From contig JAYTEX010000076.1 of assembly GCA_043734785.1 (NCBI GenBank), positions 1 through 48,320 on the forward strand: a stretch of 48,320 bases of DNA, written 5' to 3'. The notes under the pieces were generated by a model. It made no database searches. It worked only from the letters and a program-made list of their open reading frames with translations, and had not been told where the DNA came from. Position numbers and translations under genes: made by a program. Origin of the DNA: CAIKBL01 sp043734785. GTDB taxonomy: Bacteria; Pseudomonadota; Gammaproteobacteria; Ga0077536. This document shows, one piece after another, positions 25,424 through 34,994 of the stretch. Numbering within the stretch: position 1 is the first letter of the stretch; the number at the start of each line of letters is the position of its first letter.

Positions 25424-25509
25424 TAGGTTTTAAGCCAGGCCTGCACGTCAAGCGCGCGCGCAGCGGGCTTGACGGCCTTATCGATCAGGGTAGCGGCTGC
25501 CCGTCTGTG

Positions 25510-26028
25510 CTACGGGTTGTTCTTTTTCAAGCGCTCGATAACCTGATCGGTCATGTCCACTGCTTTGCTGGCGTAGATGACGCCTTCGCCAAGCACTAGA
25601 TCGAATTTCTGCTCGTCGGCGATTTGCCTGATCGCGTCGACTATCTGGCGCTGAATTTTGCCAAACTCTTCATTGCGACGAAAATTGACGTCTTCACGGA
25701 ACTCGTCGGAGTTGCGTTTGATATCGCGGCGCTTCGCGATAATGTCGCGCTCAAGGCGTGAACGCTCGGTCTCGCTCATGATGGCAGCATCCTTGGCGAT
25801 ACGATCTTCCAAGGTCTTAAGTGTTTTTTGATCGCCCATCAGCTGCTTATCGCGGCCGGCGAACTCGGTTTCCAGCTTTTTCTTCGCCACCGTTGCCTGC
25901 GGCGCGGATTCGAGTACACGGGCCGCTTGCACCACGCCAATTTTGTAGTCCGCCGCATAAGCGGTGCCAGACATCAGAAGCGCGCCAAGAACGGCCAGTG
26001 AGCACTGTCTAAATTTCAACGTATTCAA
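25510..26028 (-). CDS. skp: Periplasmic chaperone Skp/OmpH
   Basis: This 172-residue periplasmic holdase carries unfolded outer-membrane proteins from the Sec machinery to the BAM complex. A signal peptide (CSLAVLGALLMSGTAYA) is followed by the conserved YKIGVVQAARVLESAP strand. A long charged coiled coil (residues 45-135) then forms the tentacles of the jellyfish trimer. The start is TTG at 26028 with GGAG 7 bases upstream; no internal Met would give a signal peptide. It lies 51 bases after bamA, the usual order. Confidence 0.93.
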   Translation of the reverse strand: MNTLKFRQCSLAVLGALLMSGTAYAADYKIGVVQAARVLESAPQATVAKKKLETEFAGRDKQLMGDQKTLKTLEDRIAKDAAIMSETERSRLERDIIAKRRDIKRNSDEFREDVNFRRNEEFGKIQRQIVDAIRQIADEQKFDLVLGEGVIYASKAVDMTDQVIERLKKNNP

Positions 26029-26079
26029 GATATATCTCCACTACAGATGATTCTCGCGGATTCCGCTTGCGCGGGGATC

Positions 26080-28437
26080 TCAGAAACTGGTTCCAAAGGT
26101 GAACTGGAATTTCTGGATGTCATCGGCCGGTTGGGCGCGGAATGGCTGCGCGATACTAATCGAAAGCATGCCAAACGGCGAGAGCCAAATGGCGGATACC
26201 CCAGTCGACATGCGCAGCGCGTCCGCGGAAATGTCTTCCCGTGCACAAGGAACGACTTTCCCATTTTCATCAACGACCAGCCGGAAGCCTCTAAATCCGC
26301 ACTGCGACGTGCCATAGACGTTACCTACGTCATAGAAGGCCGTCACTCGCACCGATTTGAAGTCCTTTAGAAACGGCAGCGGCAAAATAATTTCAGCATT
26401 ACCAACCAACATGACGCTGCCGCCGAGCGATTTATTGAAATTATCCTGCGGTCCGAGGGAGTTTTCCTTGAAACCACGCACAGTACGCGGCCCACCGGCA
26501 TAGAAATTCTCGAAGAAAGGTAGCTCGAACGTGCTGCCGTAGGCGTCGCCGTAACCGACACGAGCCTTGAGTAGTAACACATACTCCTTCCCAAGCGGGA
26601 AAAAATATCGCGAGTCGTAATCGATTTTGTAGAAGTTCAAATCACCAATCGGCGCCGCAATTTCGGCACGAAGTGCCTGCAGCATGCCCTCAGTGGGGAA
26701 CAGGGTAGAGTTCCGGGTATCGTAGGTGTAACCGGTGCTCACGCGTACGATGTTGAAGTCATTGCCCTCGACGGCGATGAAATTCAAGACTTCGGGCGCC
26801 AGAAAGAAGGGACTGGTATTAATCGCGGTCGATTCGTAGCTCACGCCCAGGGACAGGAAATTATACTCGGTGATTGGAATGCCGAAGTTCACGCCACCAG
26901 AAACGACCTTCGAGTTGTAGCGCGTGATGTTGCCGTTACTGGCGTCGACTTCCTGGTAGCTCATATTGAACCCTCGGCTGATGCCGTCGATAGTCCAATA
27001 AGGATTCATATAGCCGACGCGGAACTGGCGATTAATATCGCTGTTGTTAAAGCCGAAACTCACACTTTTGCCGCTGCCGAGGAAGTTATCCTGGGTCACA
27101 TTGGTGTTGAAGATCAGCCCTTGCGACTGCGAGAAACCGAGCCCCACCATCAGGTTGCCGGAGGGGCGCTCCTTCACGGCATAGTTGATATCCACTTGAT
27201 CGGTGGTCCCCGGCACCGCCGGGGTTTCAACATTCACTTCCTCGAAATACCCCAGCCGTTGTAGCCGGACTTTGGAGCGTTCCACCCACTTGGTGGAGAT
27301 CCATCCGCCCTCGAGCTGGCGCATTTCGCGACGCAGCACTTCGTCACGCGTTTTCGCATTGCCATTGAAGCTGATTCGTCGCACATAGACCCGTTGGCCA
27401 GGATCTACGAAGTACGACAGCGTGACTGTCTTGTTCGCCTGGTTGAGTTTCGGGATCGCATTCACATTCGCGAAAGCGTAGCCCTCATCGCCCAGGCGAT
27501 CGGTAATGTTTTTGGTAGTTTGGGTCACGGCCTTGCGCGAGAACACCGTGCCCTCGCGGGTCTCGATCTGCTCAAACAACTGCTCCTCACTCACAATGAG
27601 TTTGCCGGCCAATTTAACCCCTGCAATCGTAAAGCGCTGGCCTTCGGTCAAATTAATGGTGACATAGACGTCCGCCTTGTCCGGGGTAATCGAGACTTGC
27701 GTCGAGTCCACGCGAAAGTCGACGTAGCCGTTGTCCTGATACTTCGAGCGCAGCGTTTCGAGATCGCCCGCGAGCTTCTGCTTGGAATATTGATCGTTTT
27801 TGCTGAACCAGCTGGTCCAGGTGGGCGTGGTCAGCTTGAATTCATCCATCAAGTCATCGTCGGAAAAGGCTTCGTTACCGACAATGTTGATCTGTTGTAT
27901 GCGCGCCGCTTCGCCTTCCGTAATCTTGAAATGAATGGTCAGGCTGTTGTCGTCCAGAGGCGTCACGACGGGCTCAATCTTCACGCCGTACTTGCCGTTC
28001 GAGTAGTACTGCCGACGCAGCTCTTGCACCACTTTATCCATCTTCGATTCGTTATAGACCTCGCCTTTGGCAAAGCCGGCATCACCGAGACCTTTCTCGA
28101 GTTCTTCGGTCTTGACCGCCTTATTGCCTTCGAAGGTGATGTCGGCAATGGACTCCCGCTCGACTAAACGCACGACGAGCACATCTCCCTCGCGGTCGAG
28201 GCGCACGTCTTTGAAAAAACCTGTTTTGAATAATGCGCGTACCGCTTCCTGCGAGCGCTTCTCATCGACCTTGTCGCCGACCGTGATCGGCAGATAGTTA
28301 AAAACCGTGCCGGGGGAGATCCGCGACAGGCCTTCTACCTGGATATCGTCGACGATGAATTCAACTGCAAAAGCGGCTTGGAGAGAGAGCGACAGCGCAA
28401 TGCACGCCATCCACCTGAAGGCTCTGGATATCACCAT
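26080..28437 (-). CDS. bamA: Outer membrane protein assembly factor BamA
   Basis: This 785-residue essential core of the BAM complex inserts beta-barrel proteins into the outer membrane. It has a signal peptide ending QAAFA and five POTRA domains (from FIVDDIQVEGLSRI through residue ~420). A C-terminal 16-stranded barrel of the Omp85 family follows, with the L6 motif VRGF (RTVRGFKENSLGP) and a terminal Phe (QFTFGTSF) typical of outer-membrane proteins. The length is close to E. coli (810). It lies 29 bases after rseP on the same strand and precedes skp, so assembly factor and chaperone are co-expressed. Confidence 0.97.
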   Translation of the reverse strand: MVISRAFRWMACIALSLSLQAAFAVEFIVDDIQVEGLSRISPGTVFNYLPITVGDKVDEKRSQEAVRALFKTGFFKDVRLDREGDVLVVRLVERESIADITFEGNKAVKTEELEKGLGDAGFAKGEVYNESKMDKVVQELRRQYYSNGKYGVKIEPVVTPLDDNSLTIHFKITEGEAARIQQINIVGNEAFSDDDLMDEFKLTTPTWTSWFSKNDQYSKQKLAGDLETLRSKYQDNGYVDFRVDSTQVSITPDKADVYVTINLTEGQRFTIAGVKLAGKLIVSEEQLFEQIETREGTVFSRKAVTQTTKNITDRLGDEGYAFANVNAIPKLNQANKTVTLSYFVDPGQRVYVRRISFNGNAKTRDEVLRREMRQLEGGWISTKWVERSKVRLQRLGYFEEVNVETPAVPGTTDQVDINYAVKERPSGNLMVGLGFSQSQGLIFNTNVTQDNFLGSGKSVSFGFNNSDINRQFRVGYMNPYWTIDGISRGFNMSYQEVDASNGNITRYNSKVVSGGVNFGIPITEYNFLSLGVSYESTAINTSPFFLAPEVLNFIAVEGNDFNIVRVSTGYTYDTRNSTLFPTEGMLQALRAEIAAPIGDLNFYKIDYDSRYFFPLGKEYVLLLKARVGYGDAYGSTFELPFFENFYAGGPRTVRGFKENSLGPQDNFNKSLGGSVMLVGNAEIILPLPFLKDFKSVRVTAFYDVGNVYGTSQCGFRGFRLVVDENGKVVPCAREDISADALRMSTGVSAIWLSPFGMLSISIAQPFRAQPADDIQKFQFTFGTSF

Positions 28438-28466
28438 TGATGAGTTTTACTAATTCGAGTTCAGCG

Positions 28467-29831
28467 TTAAAAAATGCGCATTAGATCGTTATAAATGGCC
28501 AGTCCCATCAACCCCAGAAGCAGAAACATTCCAACCTGCTGTCCGTAGATTTGTACTGCCTCGGGGACCGGCCTACGCATGACGGATTCTATCAGGTAAT
28601 AAATCAAGTGTCCGCCATCAAGCAACGGAATAGGCAAAAGATTCAAGACCGCGAGACTGACACTGACGAGCCCCAGGAACTCAAGAAAACGCGACACGCC
28701 AAGCTTGGCCGAGGCGCCGGCAAATTGCGCAATGCTGAGGGGTCCGCTGAGATTATCGATCGATGCCTGTCCGATGATCATCTGGCGCAGGAACTTCAAC
28801 GTCGTCAGCGTGACTTCCTGCGTGCGTGCCACTGCGCGTCCTGCAGCGGCGATCGGCCCATAGCGCTCGATCGCAGTCGGTGGCGCTGCTGCAGCCGGTG
28901 GCGGCGCCACCTCCGCCCCAATGCGGCCGATTAGGCGGCCCGCGTCGCTGACACTTCGCGGAGTAACCTCAAGTTCGACCGTCTGTCCCGCGCGGTCCAC
29001 CGTCACCCGTAGCGCACTTCCCGGGCGATCGCGCACGAGCTCGACCCAGGCTATCCAGTCGGCGACCGGGAGTTCGTTGGCCATCAGTATCCGGTCACCG
29101 GTCACGAAGCCGGCCTCGGCGGCCGCTTCGCCCGGCACCAGCTTACCGATGATCGCGGGGACTTTAGTGCGTACCGGCACAAACCCCGCCTTGTCAAAAA
29201 AGTCGCCGCGCGAAACGTCATCAATGGAAAATAGCGCGAAATCTAACGTAACGTGACGACTTGCATGGTCCAGGCTGCGAACTTCCAGCGCCAAGGTCTG
29301 CCGATCAAGGATCGCATCTATCGCGTGATGAAGGACGTTGTCCCAAATTGCGGTCGGCTGACCGTTGACGCCGATGATCTCGTCGCCCGCGCGCAAGCCC
29401 GCCTGGTCCGCCATGCCATGCGGCGCGACGGCACCAATCAACGGTTTAGGCCCCACGACCCCGGCCATAAAGCTCAACCAATACACCAGCACCGCGAGCA
29501 GGAAATTAGCGATTGGCCCGGCGCTGACAATCGCAGCGCGCACGAGCACCGGTTGACGATTAAACGCGCGGTGACTTTCCTGCGCCGAGACTTCTCCTTC
29601 GCGCTCGTCGAGCATTTTCACATAGCCGCCGAGCGGTATGGCGGCCAATACGAATTCGGTATTGTCTGGACCTGAACGTCGGGTCAGCAAAGGTTTTCCG
29701 AAGCCGATCGAGAAACGCAGAATCTTGACACCAAGTTTGCGCGCTACCCAGTAATGACCGTATTCGTGAAAGGTGACGAGCACCCCCAGGGCGAGGATGA
29801 AGGCTCCGAACGTCTGTAGCAGACCTAACAT
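28467..29831 (-). CDS. rseP: Sigma-E pathway site-2 protease RseP
   Basis: This 454-residue intramembrane zinc metalloprotease cuts RseA after DegS and releases sigma-E under envelope stress; it also clears signal-peptide remnants. The HExxH motif is HEYGH at residues 22-26 in the first membrane helix. Two PDZ domains occupy about residues 110-310, and the third metal ligand is in PIPLLDGGH near residue 400. It starts at an ATG sharing its A with the dxr stop (TGATG) and is followed by bamA. Confidence 0.96.
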   Translation of the reverse strand: MLGLLQTFGAFILALGVLVTFHEYGHYWVARKLGVKILRFSIGFGKPLLTRRSGPDNTEFVLAAIPLGGYVKMLDEREGEVSAQESHRAFNRQPVLVRAAIVSAGPIANFLLAVLVYWLSFMAGVVGPKPLIGAVAPHGMADQAGLRAGDEIIGVNGQPTAIWDNVLHHAIDAILDRQTLALEVRSLDHASRHVTLDFALFSIDDVSRGDFFDKAGFVPVRTKVPAIIGKLVPGEAAAEAGFVTGDRILMANELPVADWIAWVELVRDRPGSALRVTVDRAGQTVELEVTPRSVSDAGRLIGRIGAEVAPPPAAAAPPTAIERYGPIAAAGRAVARTQEVTLTTLKFLRQMIIGQASIDNLSGPLSIAQFAGASAKLGVSRFLEFLGLVSVSLAVLNLLPIPLLDGGHLIYYLIESVMRRPVPEAVQIYGQQVGMFLLLGLMGLAIYNDLMRIF

Positions 29832-31009
29832 CAGGCGCGCCTCAGCACTGCACGCGCCGCATCGGCACGTGCCCGGAGGTCGTCGTCAAGCACCACCTCG
29901 AGATCGCTTGCCACGTGGTGAGGCACTGCGTGGAGAGTTTCTTCGACCACTTCGGCGATATGCGGGAATTTGAGTTGCCCGTCGAGAAAGGCCGCCACCG
30001 CAATTTCGTTAGCCGCATTCAGAATCGCCGCCGCAGTGCCGCCAGCGGCAAGGGCTTCGCGCGCTAGGCGCAGACTCGGGAAGCGTCGTGGATCGGGCTC
30101 CTCAAACTCAAGCTTACCCACCTCGAAGAGGTTCAAACGCTTGACCCCGGAGGGCATGCGGGCCGGCCAAGCCAGGGCATACGCGATCGGGGTGCGCATA
30201 TCGGGGTTACTCAATTGAGCCAGCACGGAACCATCGACATACTCAACCATAGAATGAATCACGCTCTGCGGATGAACGACCACCTCAACGTGATCCTGGG
30301 TGGTCCCGAACAACCAGCAGGCTTCGATGATTTCCAGGCCTTTGTTCATCATGGTCGCCGAGTCCACTGAAATTTTACGCCCCATCACCCACTTGGGATG
30401 TGCGCACGCCTGATCAGGTGTGACTGACATGAGCTCGTGAAGTTCGCGGGTCCGAAAGGGTCCGCCCGACGCCGTTAGCAGAATACGGCTGACCCCAAGG
30501 TGCCGCAGCCCTTGCCCGAAGCCAGGAGGCATGCACTGAAAAATCGCATTGTGCTCGCTGTCGATAGGCAGCAGTTCGGCGCCGTTTGAACGCACCGCAT
30601 CCATGAATAACTGGCCGGACATCACCAAGGATTCTTTGTTGGCGAGCATCACGCGCTTACCCGCCTGGGCTGCCGCGAGATTCGGTAGCAGTCCGGCCGC
30701 GCCCACGATCCCCGCCATGACATATTGCGCATCGGGGTGACGCGCAACATCAACCAGCCCGGAAGTGCCGCTCAAAACCTCGGTCGGAATGCGTTCTGCC
30801 CGCAGGTGCGCGCGAAGCTCACACGCAGCGCGCTCTTCTACCAATACTGCATAAGGCGGGCGCCAGACGCGGCATTGGTTCAGTAGCGCGAGAACGTTCC
30901 GGTTGGCCGTCAACGCGATCACTCGAAAGCGCGAAGACGCTTGCGCGATGACCTCCAGCGTATTGACACCGATCGTGCCCGTTGAGCCCAAAATTGTGAT
31001 GCCTATCAT
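29831..31009 (-). CDS. dxr: 1-deoxy-D-xylulose 5-phosphate reductoisomerase
   Basis: This 392-residue NADPH enzyme makes 2-C-methyl-D-erythritol 4-phosphate, the committed step of the MEP isoprenoid pathway, which feeds uppS in this same cluster. The Rossmann motif GSTGTIGVNTLEV opens the protein. Metal ligands are in LPIDSEHNAIFQ, and the conserved KWVMGRKISVDSATMMNKGLE follows. The ATG at 31009 is chosen because it overlaps the cdsA stop as ATGA and directly precedes the conserved first strand; an earlier in-frame start is likely unused. Confidence 0.96.
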   Translation of the reverse strand: MIGITILGSTGTIGVNTLEVIAQASSRFRVIALTANRNVLALLNQCRVWRPPYAVLVEERAACELRAHLRAERIPTEVLSGTSGLVDVARHPDAQYVMAGIVGAAGLLPNLAAAQAGKRVMLANKESLVMSGQLFMDAVRSNGAELLPIDSEHNAIFQCMPPGFGQGLRHLGVSRILLTASGGPFRTRELHELMSVTPDQACAHPKWVMGRKISVDSATMMNKGLEIIEACWLFGTTQDHVEVVVHPQSVIHSMVEYVDGSVLAQLSNPDMRTPIAYALAWPARMPSGVKRLNLFEVGKLEFEEPDPRRFPSLRLAREALAAGGTAAAILNAANEIAVAAFLDGQLKFPHIAEVVEETLHAVPHHVASDLEVVLDDDLRARADAARAVLRRA

Positions 31010-31857
31010 CGCACGCTCATTATGCAAGTTAGGACATACGCATAGAGGGGAGCCGCGGCCAAAAGACTGTCAATCCTATCCAGCACGCCGCCATGCCCTG
31101 GAAGTATAGTGCCGCTGTCCTTGTAGCCTCCTCGTCGTTTGAGCAGGCTTTCGAATAAATCGCCGACAATGGACGCGACCACGACGAGGCACGCGAGTCC
31201 AGCCATGAATAGCGGTGGCAGAGGGTTTGTCGTTGGCAACTGCGCAATAGCGGCACCGACCAGCGGTGCCGCCGCCATCGCCGCGAGTGCGCCGGCCCAG
31301 GTCTTGCCGGGGCTGATACGGCTCGCCAAGCGGCGCTCGCCCCACGCGCGTCCGGCAAAATAGGCCACCGTGTCTGCAGTCCATATAAGGCCGAACAATC
31401 CCATGAGCAACCAGCGATCATAGGTTTGCAACCACACCAGCGCCAGATAACTTGGCACCAACACGAAAAATCCTAACATGGCCCACGCGAGGCGCCCCGT
31501 CGGCAGGAGATCTCGGCCCCGCTGCGCCGCTATAATGGCCACAGTGGCCCACGCCCACCAAGCGCACGCGAACAGGAATATCGGCGCCTGCGCACCGAAC
31601 CGACCGATGCAGATTGCGCCGCTCACACTCAGCGCAGCAAGGGCGACTAAAAACAGCACACGCGGCAGCCCTTTCCAACCCAGCAACGTGGCCCATTCAA
31701 AGCCTGCGATCGCCAGAAAACCGCCGAGTAACGCGGCCGTTGCCGGCAGCGAATCGAGCCACAGCACGCCGAGTAAAACCGGGATCAGAATCGCGGCAGT
31801 GAGGATCCGCACCAGCAGTGCCGAAGCGGGGGTGGTAGGCTCGAACTCGACACTCAC
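31006..31857 (-). CDS. cdsA: Phosphatidate cytidylyltransferase
   Basis: This 283-residue integral membrane enzyme makes CDP-diacylglycerol from phosphatidate and CTP, the branch point of phospholipid synthesis. About eight hydrophobic helices are followed by the family signature LKRRGGYKDSGTILPGHGG and DRIDS, which holds the catalytic Asp residues. The GTG at 31857 is the better start: AAGGAG lies 6 bases before it. The in-frame TTG 15 bases earlier would overlap the uppS stop but places that Shine-Dalgarno inside the coding sequence. Confidence 0.94.
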   Translation of the reverse strand: MSVEFEPTTPASALLVRILTAAILIPVLLGVLWLDSLPATAALLGGFLAIAGFEWATLLGWKGLPRVLFLVALAALSVSGAICIGRFGAQAPIFLFACAWWAWATVAIIAAQRGRDLLPTGRLAWAMLGFFVLVPSYLALVWLQTYDRWLLMGLFGLIWTADTVAYFAGRAWGERRLASRISPGKTWAGALAAMAAAPLVGAAIAQLPTTNPLPPLFMAGLACLVVVASIVGDLFESLLKRRGGYKDSGTILPGHGGVLDRIDSLLAAAPLYAYVLTCIMSVR

Positions 31858-31863
31858 CCCCGT

Positions 31864-31869
31864 CTCCTT
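31864..31869 (-). promoter_or_regulatory. Ribosome-binding site fixing the cdsA start
   Basis: AAGGAG at 31864-31869 on the minus strand stands 6 bases before GTG 31857. It argues against the longer frame beginning at TTG 31872, which has no ribosome-binding site of its own. Confidence 0.6.
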
Positions 31870-32642
31870 CAATCGATTGGGGCCGCGGTCTCCTGACCAC
31901 GGCCAAGTTCAACCTGATCACCCGTCATACCGAAACGTCGTTGCCGGACCGCGTAACTTGCAAGTGCTTTTTCGTATTCCGCGCGGTCGAAATCTGGCCA
32001 TAAACAATCGGTAAAATAGAACTCGGTGTAGGCCAGTTGCCAAAGCAGGAAGTTGCTGATGCGCTGTTCACCACCTGAGCGGATGAACAGATCGGGGGCA
32101 GGCAGATCGCCCGCAGACAAATATTGCGCGATCGAATCAGGCGTGATCTGCGCCGCCGCTAGACGCCCCGCCGCTACCTCGCAGGCAATCTGCCGGGTAG
32201 CCTGGGTGATGTCCCAATGGCCACCGTAATTGGCTGCGATCACGAGCGTCAACCCACGGTTATCGCGCGTAAGCGCCTCGGCTGCTGCGATACTCGCCTG
32301 CAGCTTGGTCGGAAACGGCGCGCGATCGCCGATTATTCGCAGTCGCACGCCATTTTCATGGAGGCGCTGCGCTTCTTGATCAAGCGCCATTACAAACAGG
32401 TCCATCAGCAACCGTACTTCGAGCCGAGGACGTCGCCAGTTTTCGCTGCTGAATGCAAAAAGCGTGAGGGCTTGAACTCCCAACTCGGCTGAGTAGCGGA
32501 CCAAGGCCCGCACATTTTCAACGCCGGCACGATGACCCGCGATGCGCGGGAGGTGTCGCTGCTTGGCCCATCGTCCGTTGCCGTCCATGATGATGGCAAC
32601 GTGCTGTGGGAGCGTCTTATGGCTGTCGTCGAGCTTCGCCAC
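31869..32642 (-). CDS. uppS: Undecaprenyl diphosphate synthase
   Basis: This 257-residue cis-prenyltransferase adds eight isoprene units to farnesyl diphosphate, giving the lipid carrier for peptidoglycan and O-antigen. The pyrophosphate-binding signature IIMDGNGRWAKQRHLPRIAGH is at the N-terminus, and the C-terminal LFIRSGGEQRISNFLLWQ and EFYFTDCLWPDF blocks are intact. The start appears to be GTG at 32642 with a weak ribosome-binding site, 4 bases after the frr stop, so coupling to frr translation is likely. Confidence 0.96.
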   Translation of the reverse strand: MAKLDDSHKTLPQHVAIIMDGNGRWAKQRHLPRIAGHRAGVENVRALVRYSAELGVQALTLFAFSSENWRRPRLEVRLLMDLFVMALDQEAQRLHENGVRLRIIGDRAPFPTKLQASIAAAEALTRDNRGLTLVIAANYGGHWDITQATRQIACEVAAGRLAAAQITPDSIAQYLSAGDLPAPDLFIRSGGEQRISNFLLWQLAYTEFYFTDCLWPDFDRAEYEKALASYAVRQRRFGMTGDQVELGRGQETAAPID

Positions 32643-32646
32643 GTTT

Positions 32647-33204
32647 TCAGACGGCCATGATCTCTTGTTCTTTAGCGCTCAACAGCTCGTCGATTTTTCT
32701 GACATGGGAATCGGTCAGTTTCTGTACGTCTTCCTGCCCCTTACGCTCCTCATCTTCGGCGAGTGCCTTCTCCTTCAGAAGTTCCTTCAGGTCGGCCATC
32801 GCATCGCGCCGAATATTGCGGACCGCGACCTTCGCTTGCTCCGCCTCTGATTTCACCACTTTCGCTAGGTCGCGGCGGCGTTCCTGGGTCAAGGGTGGCA
32901 GGGGGATTCGAATGATCGTGCCGGCCGTTGATGGGTTCAGACCCAAATCTGACTCCAGAATTGCTCGTTCGATGGCCGACACCAAACTTTTGTCCCAGGC
33001 GGTGACTGTCAGTGTTCTGGCATCCTCAATCGCGACATTGGCGGCACGGCCAATTGGCGTGCGCGTGCCATAGAAATCGACGTGAATGTGATCGAGGAGG
33101 CTCGGATGCGCGCGCCCAGTCCGAATCTTGGCCAGTTCTAGCTTGAGGCTCTCGATCGTCTTGGCCATGCGTGCCTGCGTATCTATGAGAATATCTCGCA
33201 GCAT
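32647..33204 (-). CDS. frr: Ribosome recycling factor
   Basis: This 185-residue tRNA-mimic protein splits post-termination ribosomes together with EF-G. It has the expected two domains: a long three-helix bundle (ending EERKGQEDVQKLTDSHVRKIDELLSAKEQEI) and a small beta domain with VDFYGTRTPIGRAANV. The length equals the family's standard 185. It lies between pyrH (4 bases upstream) and uppS (4 bases downstream), the conserved gammaproteobacterial order. Confidence 0.97.
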   Translation of the reverse strand: MLRDILIDTQARMAKTIESLKLELAKIRTGRAHPSLLDHIHVDFYGTRTPIGRAANVAIEDARTLTVTAWDKSLVSAIERAILESDLGLNPSTAGTIIRIPLPPLTQERRRDLAKVVKSEAEQAKVAVRNIRRDAMADLKELLKEKALAEDEERKGQEDVQKLTDSHVRKIDELLSAKEQEIMAV

Positions 33205-33208
33205 ATTG

Positions 33209-33943
33209 CTAACTCGCTGTGACCAGAGTCCCTACGTTTTCGCCCAATGCGGCGCGCACGAACGCGCCTGGATGGGTCATGTCGACCACCCGCAGCGGCA
33301 TGTGATTATCACGACAAAGCACCACCGCAGTGGCGTCCATCACCGCCAGTTTGCGCTCCAGCACTTCATCGTAGTCAAGCACATCGTAGCGAGTGGCGCC
33401 CGGCACCTGGGTGGGGTCGGCAGAATAGACACCATCCACCTTGGTGGCTTTGATCATCAATTCCGCGTTGATTTCGATGGCGCGAAGGCTCGCAGCCGAA
33501 TCGGTTGTGAAAAAAGGGTTGCCAATTCCAGCGGCCAAAACGACCACCCGCCCTTTTTCCAGATGTCGTATAGCACGCCGCCGAATATAGTCTTCGCACA
33601 CCTCATTGATCTTGATCGCAGACATGACGCGTACGTATAGGCCAGTGCGCTCCAGGGCGTCTTGAATCGCGAGCGCGTTGATGACCGTCGCCAGCATGCC
33701 CATTTGATCAGCCGTCACACGGTCCATGCCTTTGGCCGCGAGACCCGCACCGCGAAAGATATTGCCGCCGCCGATCACGATCGCGACCTGCACGCCGGCA
33801 TTCACGAGTTCATGGATTTCATCAGCGATGCGATGCAAAATCATCGGGTCGATCCCATACTCCTCCTGCCCCAACAGCGCTTCGCCGCTCAGCTTAATGA
33901 GCACACGGCGGTAACGCGGCGCAGGGGGATGGTCAGCACTCAC
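33209..33943 (-). CDS. pyrH: Uridylate kinase
   Basis: This 244-residue hexameric UMP kinase of the amino-acid-kinase family makes UDP for RNA, nucleotide-sugar and peptidoglycan synthesis. Conserved blocks are VLIKLSGEALLG, IVIGGGNIFRG and the UMP-binding ATVINALAIQDALE, followed by KATKVDGVYSADP. It follows tsf after 6 bases and precedes frr after 4, so all three are one transcript. Confidence 0.97.
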   Translation of the reverse strand: MSADHPPAPRYRRVLIKLSGEALLGQEEYGIDPMILHRIADEIHELVNAGVQVAIVIGGGNIFRGAGLAAKGMDRVTADQMGMLATVINALAIQDALERTGLYVRVMSAIKINEVCEDYIRRRAIRHLEKGRVVVLAAGIGNPFFTTDSAASLRAIEINAELMIKATKVDGVYSADPTQVPGATRYDVLDYDEVLERKLAVMDATAVVLCRDNHMPLRVVDMTHPGAFVRAALGENVGTLVTAS

Positions 33944-33949
33944 GGCGAG

Positions 33950-34828
33950 TTAGTCCGCTGCCCGCACTTGTGCTTTGACTTCTTCGGCGAAATCAACGGT
34001 TTTCTTTTCAATTCCTTCACCGACTTCGTACCGGATGAAGCTTAGAATTTTGGCCTGGTTGCCCAGCAACTTGCCGACCGTGGTCTCGGGATCTTTAACG
34101 AATGGCTGACCGAGCAAAGTGATTTCGGACACGAACTTGCGCAGTTGTCCGGCCACCATTTTCTCCACAATGTCGGTTGGTTTGCCGCTGGTCGCGGCCA
34201 GGGCAACCCGGATTTCGCGTTCCTTGGCGAGCAACTCGGGCGGCACATCCTGCTCGGAGATACAACTCGGGTTACTGGCAGCGATATGCATCGCGATATC
34301 TTTGGCGAGTGCCTGTGTGCCGCCTTCAAGCGCGACCAATACTCCAATTCGTTTGCCGTGTCGGTAGGCGCCGACCACCGCATCGGTGGTTCCTCGGAGA
34401 TCGAAACGGCGAATCGAGATGTTCTCACCGATCTTGAGAACCAATTGCTGGCGCGCGGCTTCTACCGTTTCATGACTGCCAGCCAACAGAAGGTCGGACA
34501 GGGTCGCCACATCCGCAGGATTATTCTTCAAGATTGTTTCCGCTACCGCGTTGGAAAATCGCGTGAAATTCTCTTCGTTGGCCGCGAAGTCGGTTTCACT
34601 GTTAATTTCCACCACCGTCGCAAGGCCACCGTGCTCGGCAACGACGACCGCACCGTCGGCGGCGATACGACCGGCCTTTTTTGCCGCCTTCGCAGCGCCA
34701 GATTTGCGGAGATGTTCGAGCGCAGCCTCGAGATCGCCTTCGGTCGCGACCAGCGCGCCTTTGCATTCCATCATGCCCGCCCCGGAACGTTCCCGGAGCT
34801 CTTTTACGGCGGCCGCGCTGATCTGCAT
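33950..34828 (-). CDS. tsf: Elongation factor Ts
   Basis: This 292-residue nucleotide-exchange factor recycles EF-Tu-GDP. The N-terminal UBA-like domain (VKELRERSGAGMMECKGALV) and the TDFAANEENF motif that contacts the EF-Tu nucleotide site are present, and the length is normal. AGGAAG lies about 9 bases before the ATG. A 166-base spacer separates it from rpsB. That spacer holds a short tandem run of GGTCC units at 34934-34953 and no obvious strong terminator, so read-through from rpsB is expected. Confidence 0.97.
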   Translation of the reverse strand: MQISAAAVKELRERSGAGMMECKGALVATEGDLEAALEHLRKSGAAKAAKKAGRIAADGAVVVAEHGGLATVVEINSETDFAANEENFTRFSNAVAETILKNNPADVATLSDLLLAGSHETVEAARQQLVLKIGENISIRRFDLRGTTDAVVGAYRHGKRIGVLVALEGGTQALAKDIAMHIAASNPSCISEQDVPPELLAKEREIRVALAATSGKPTDIVEKMVAGQLRKFVSEITLLGQPFVKDPETTVGKLLGNQAKILSFIRYEVGEGIEKKTVDFAEEVKAQVRAAD

Positions 34829-34994
34829 GGGGTCACTTCCTCATTAAGTTAATTTATCGAGCGCGCAGTGAACAATCGGCTGGTCTAACACTGCCGGCGC
34901 CGCGATGCTGGAGCGGGAACTGCCAGTCACCACGGTCCGGTCCGGTCCGGTCTGATTCACGCGCGGCCGCTAATCAGCACACCTGAGGTTACTG

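Noticed and set aside
34934..34953. Tandem GGTCC units in the tsf-rpsB spacer.
   Set aside because: Only about four short units, with no link to a structure or gene; probably slippage in a non-coding spacer.
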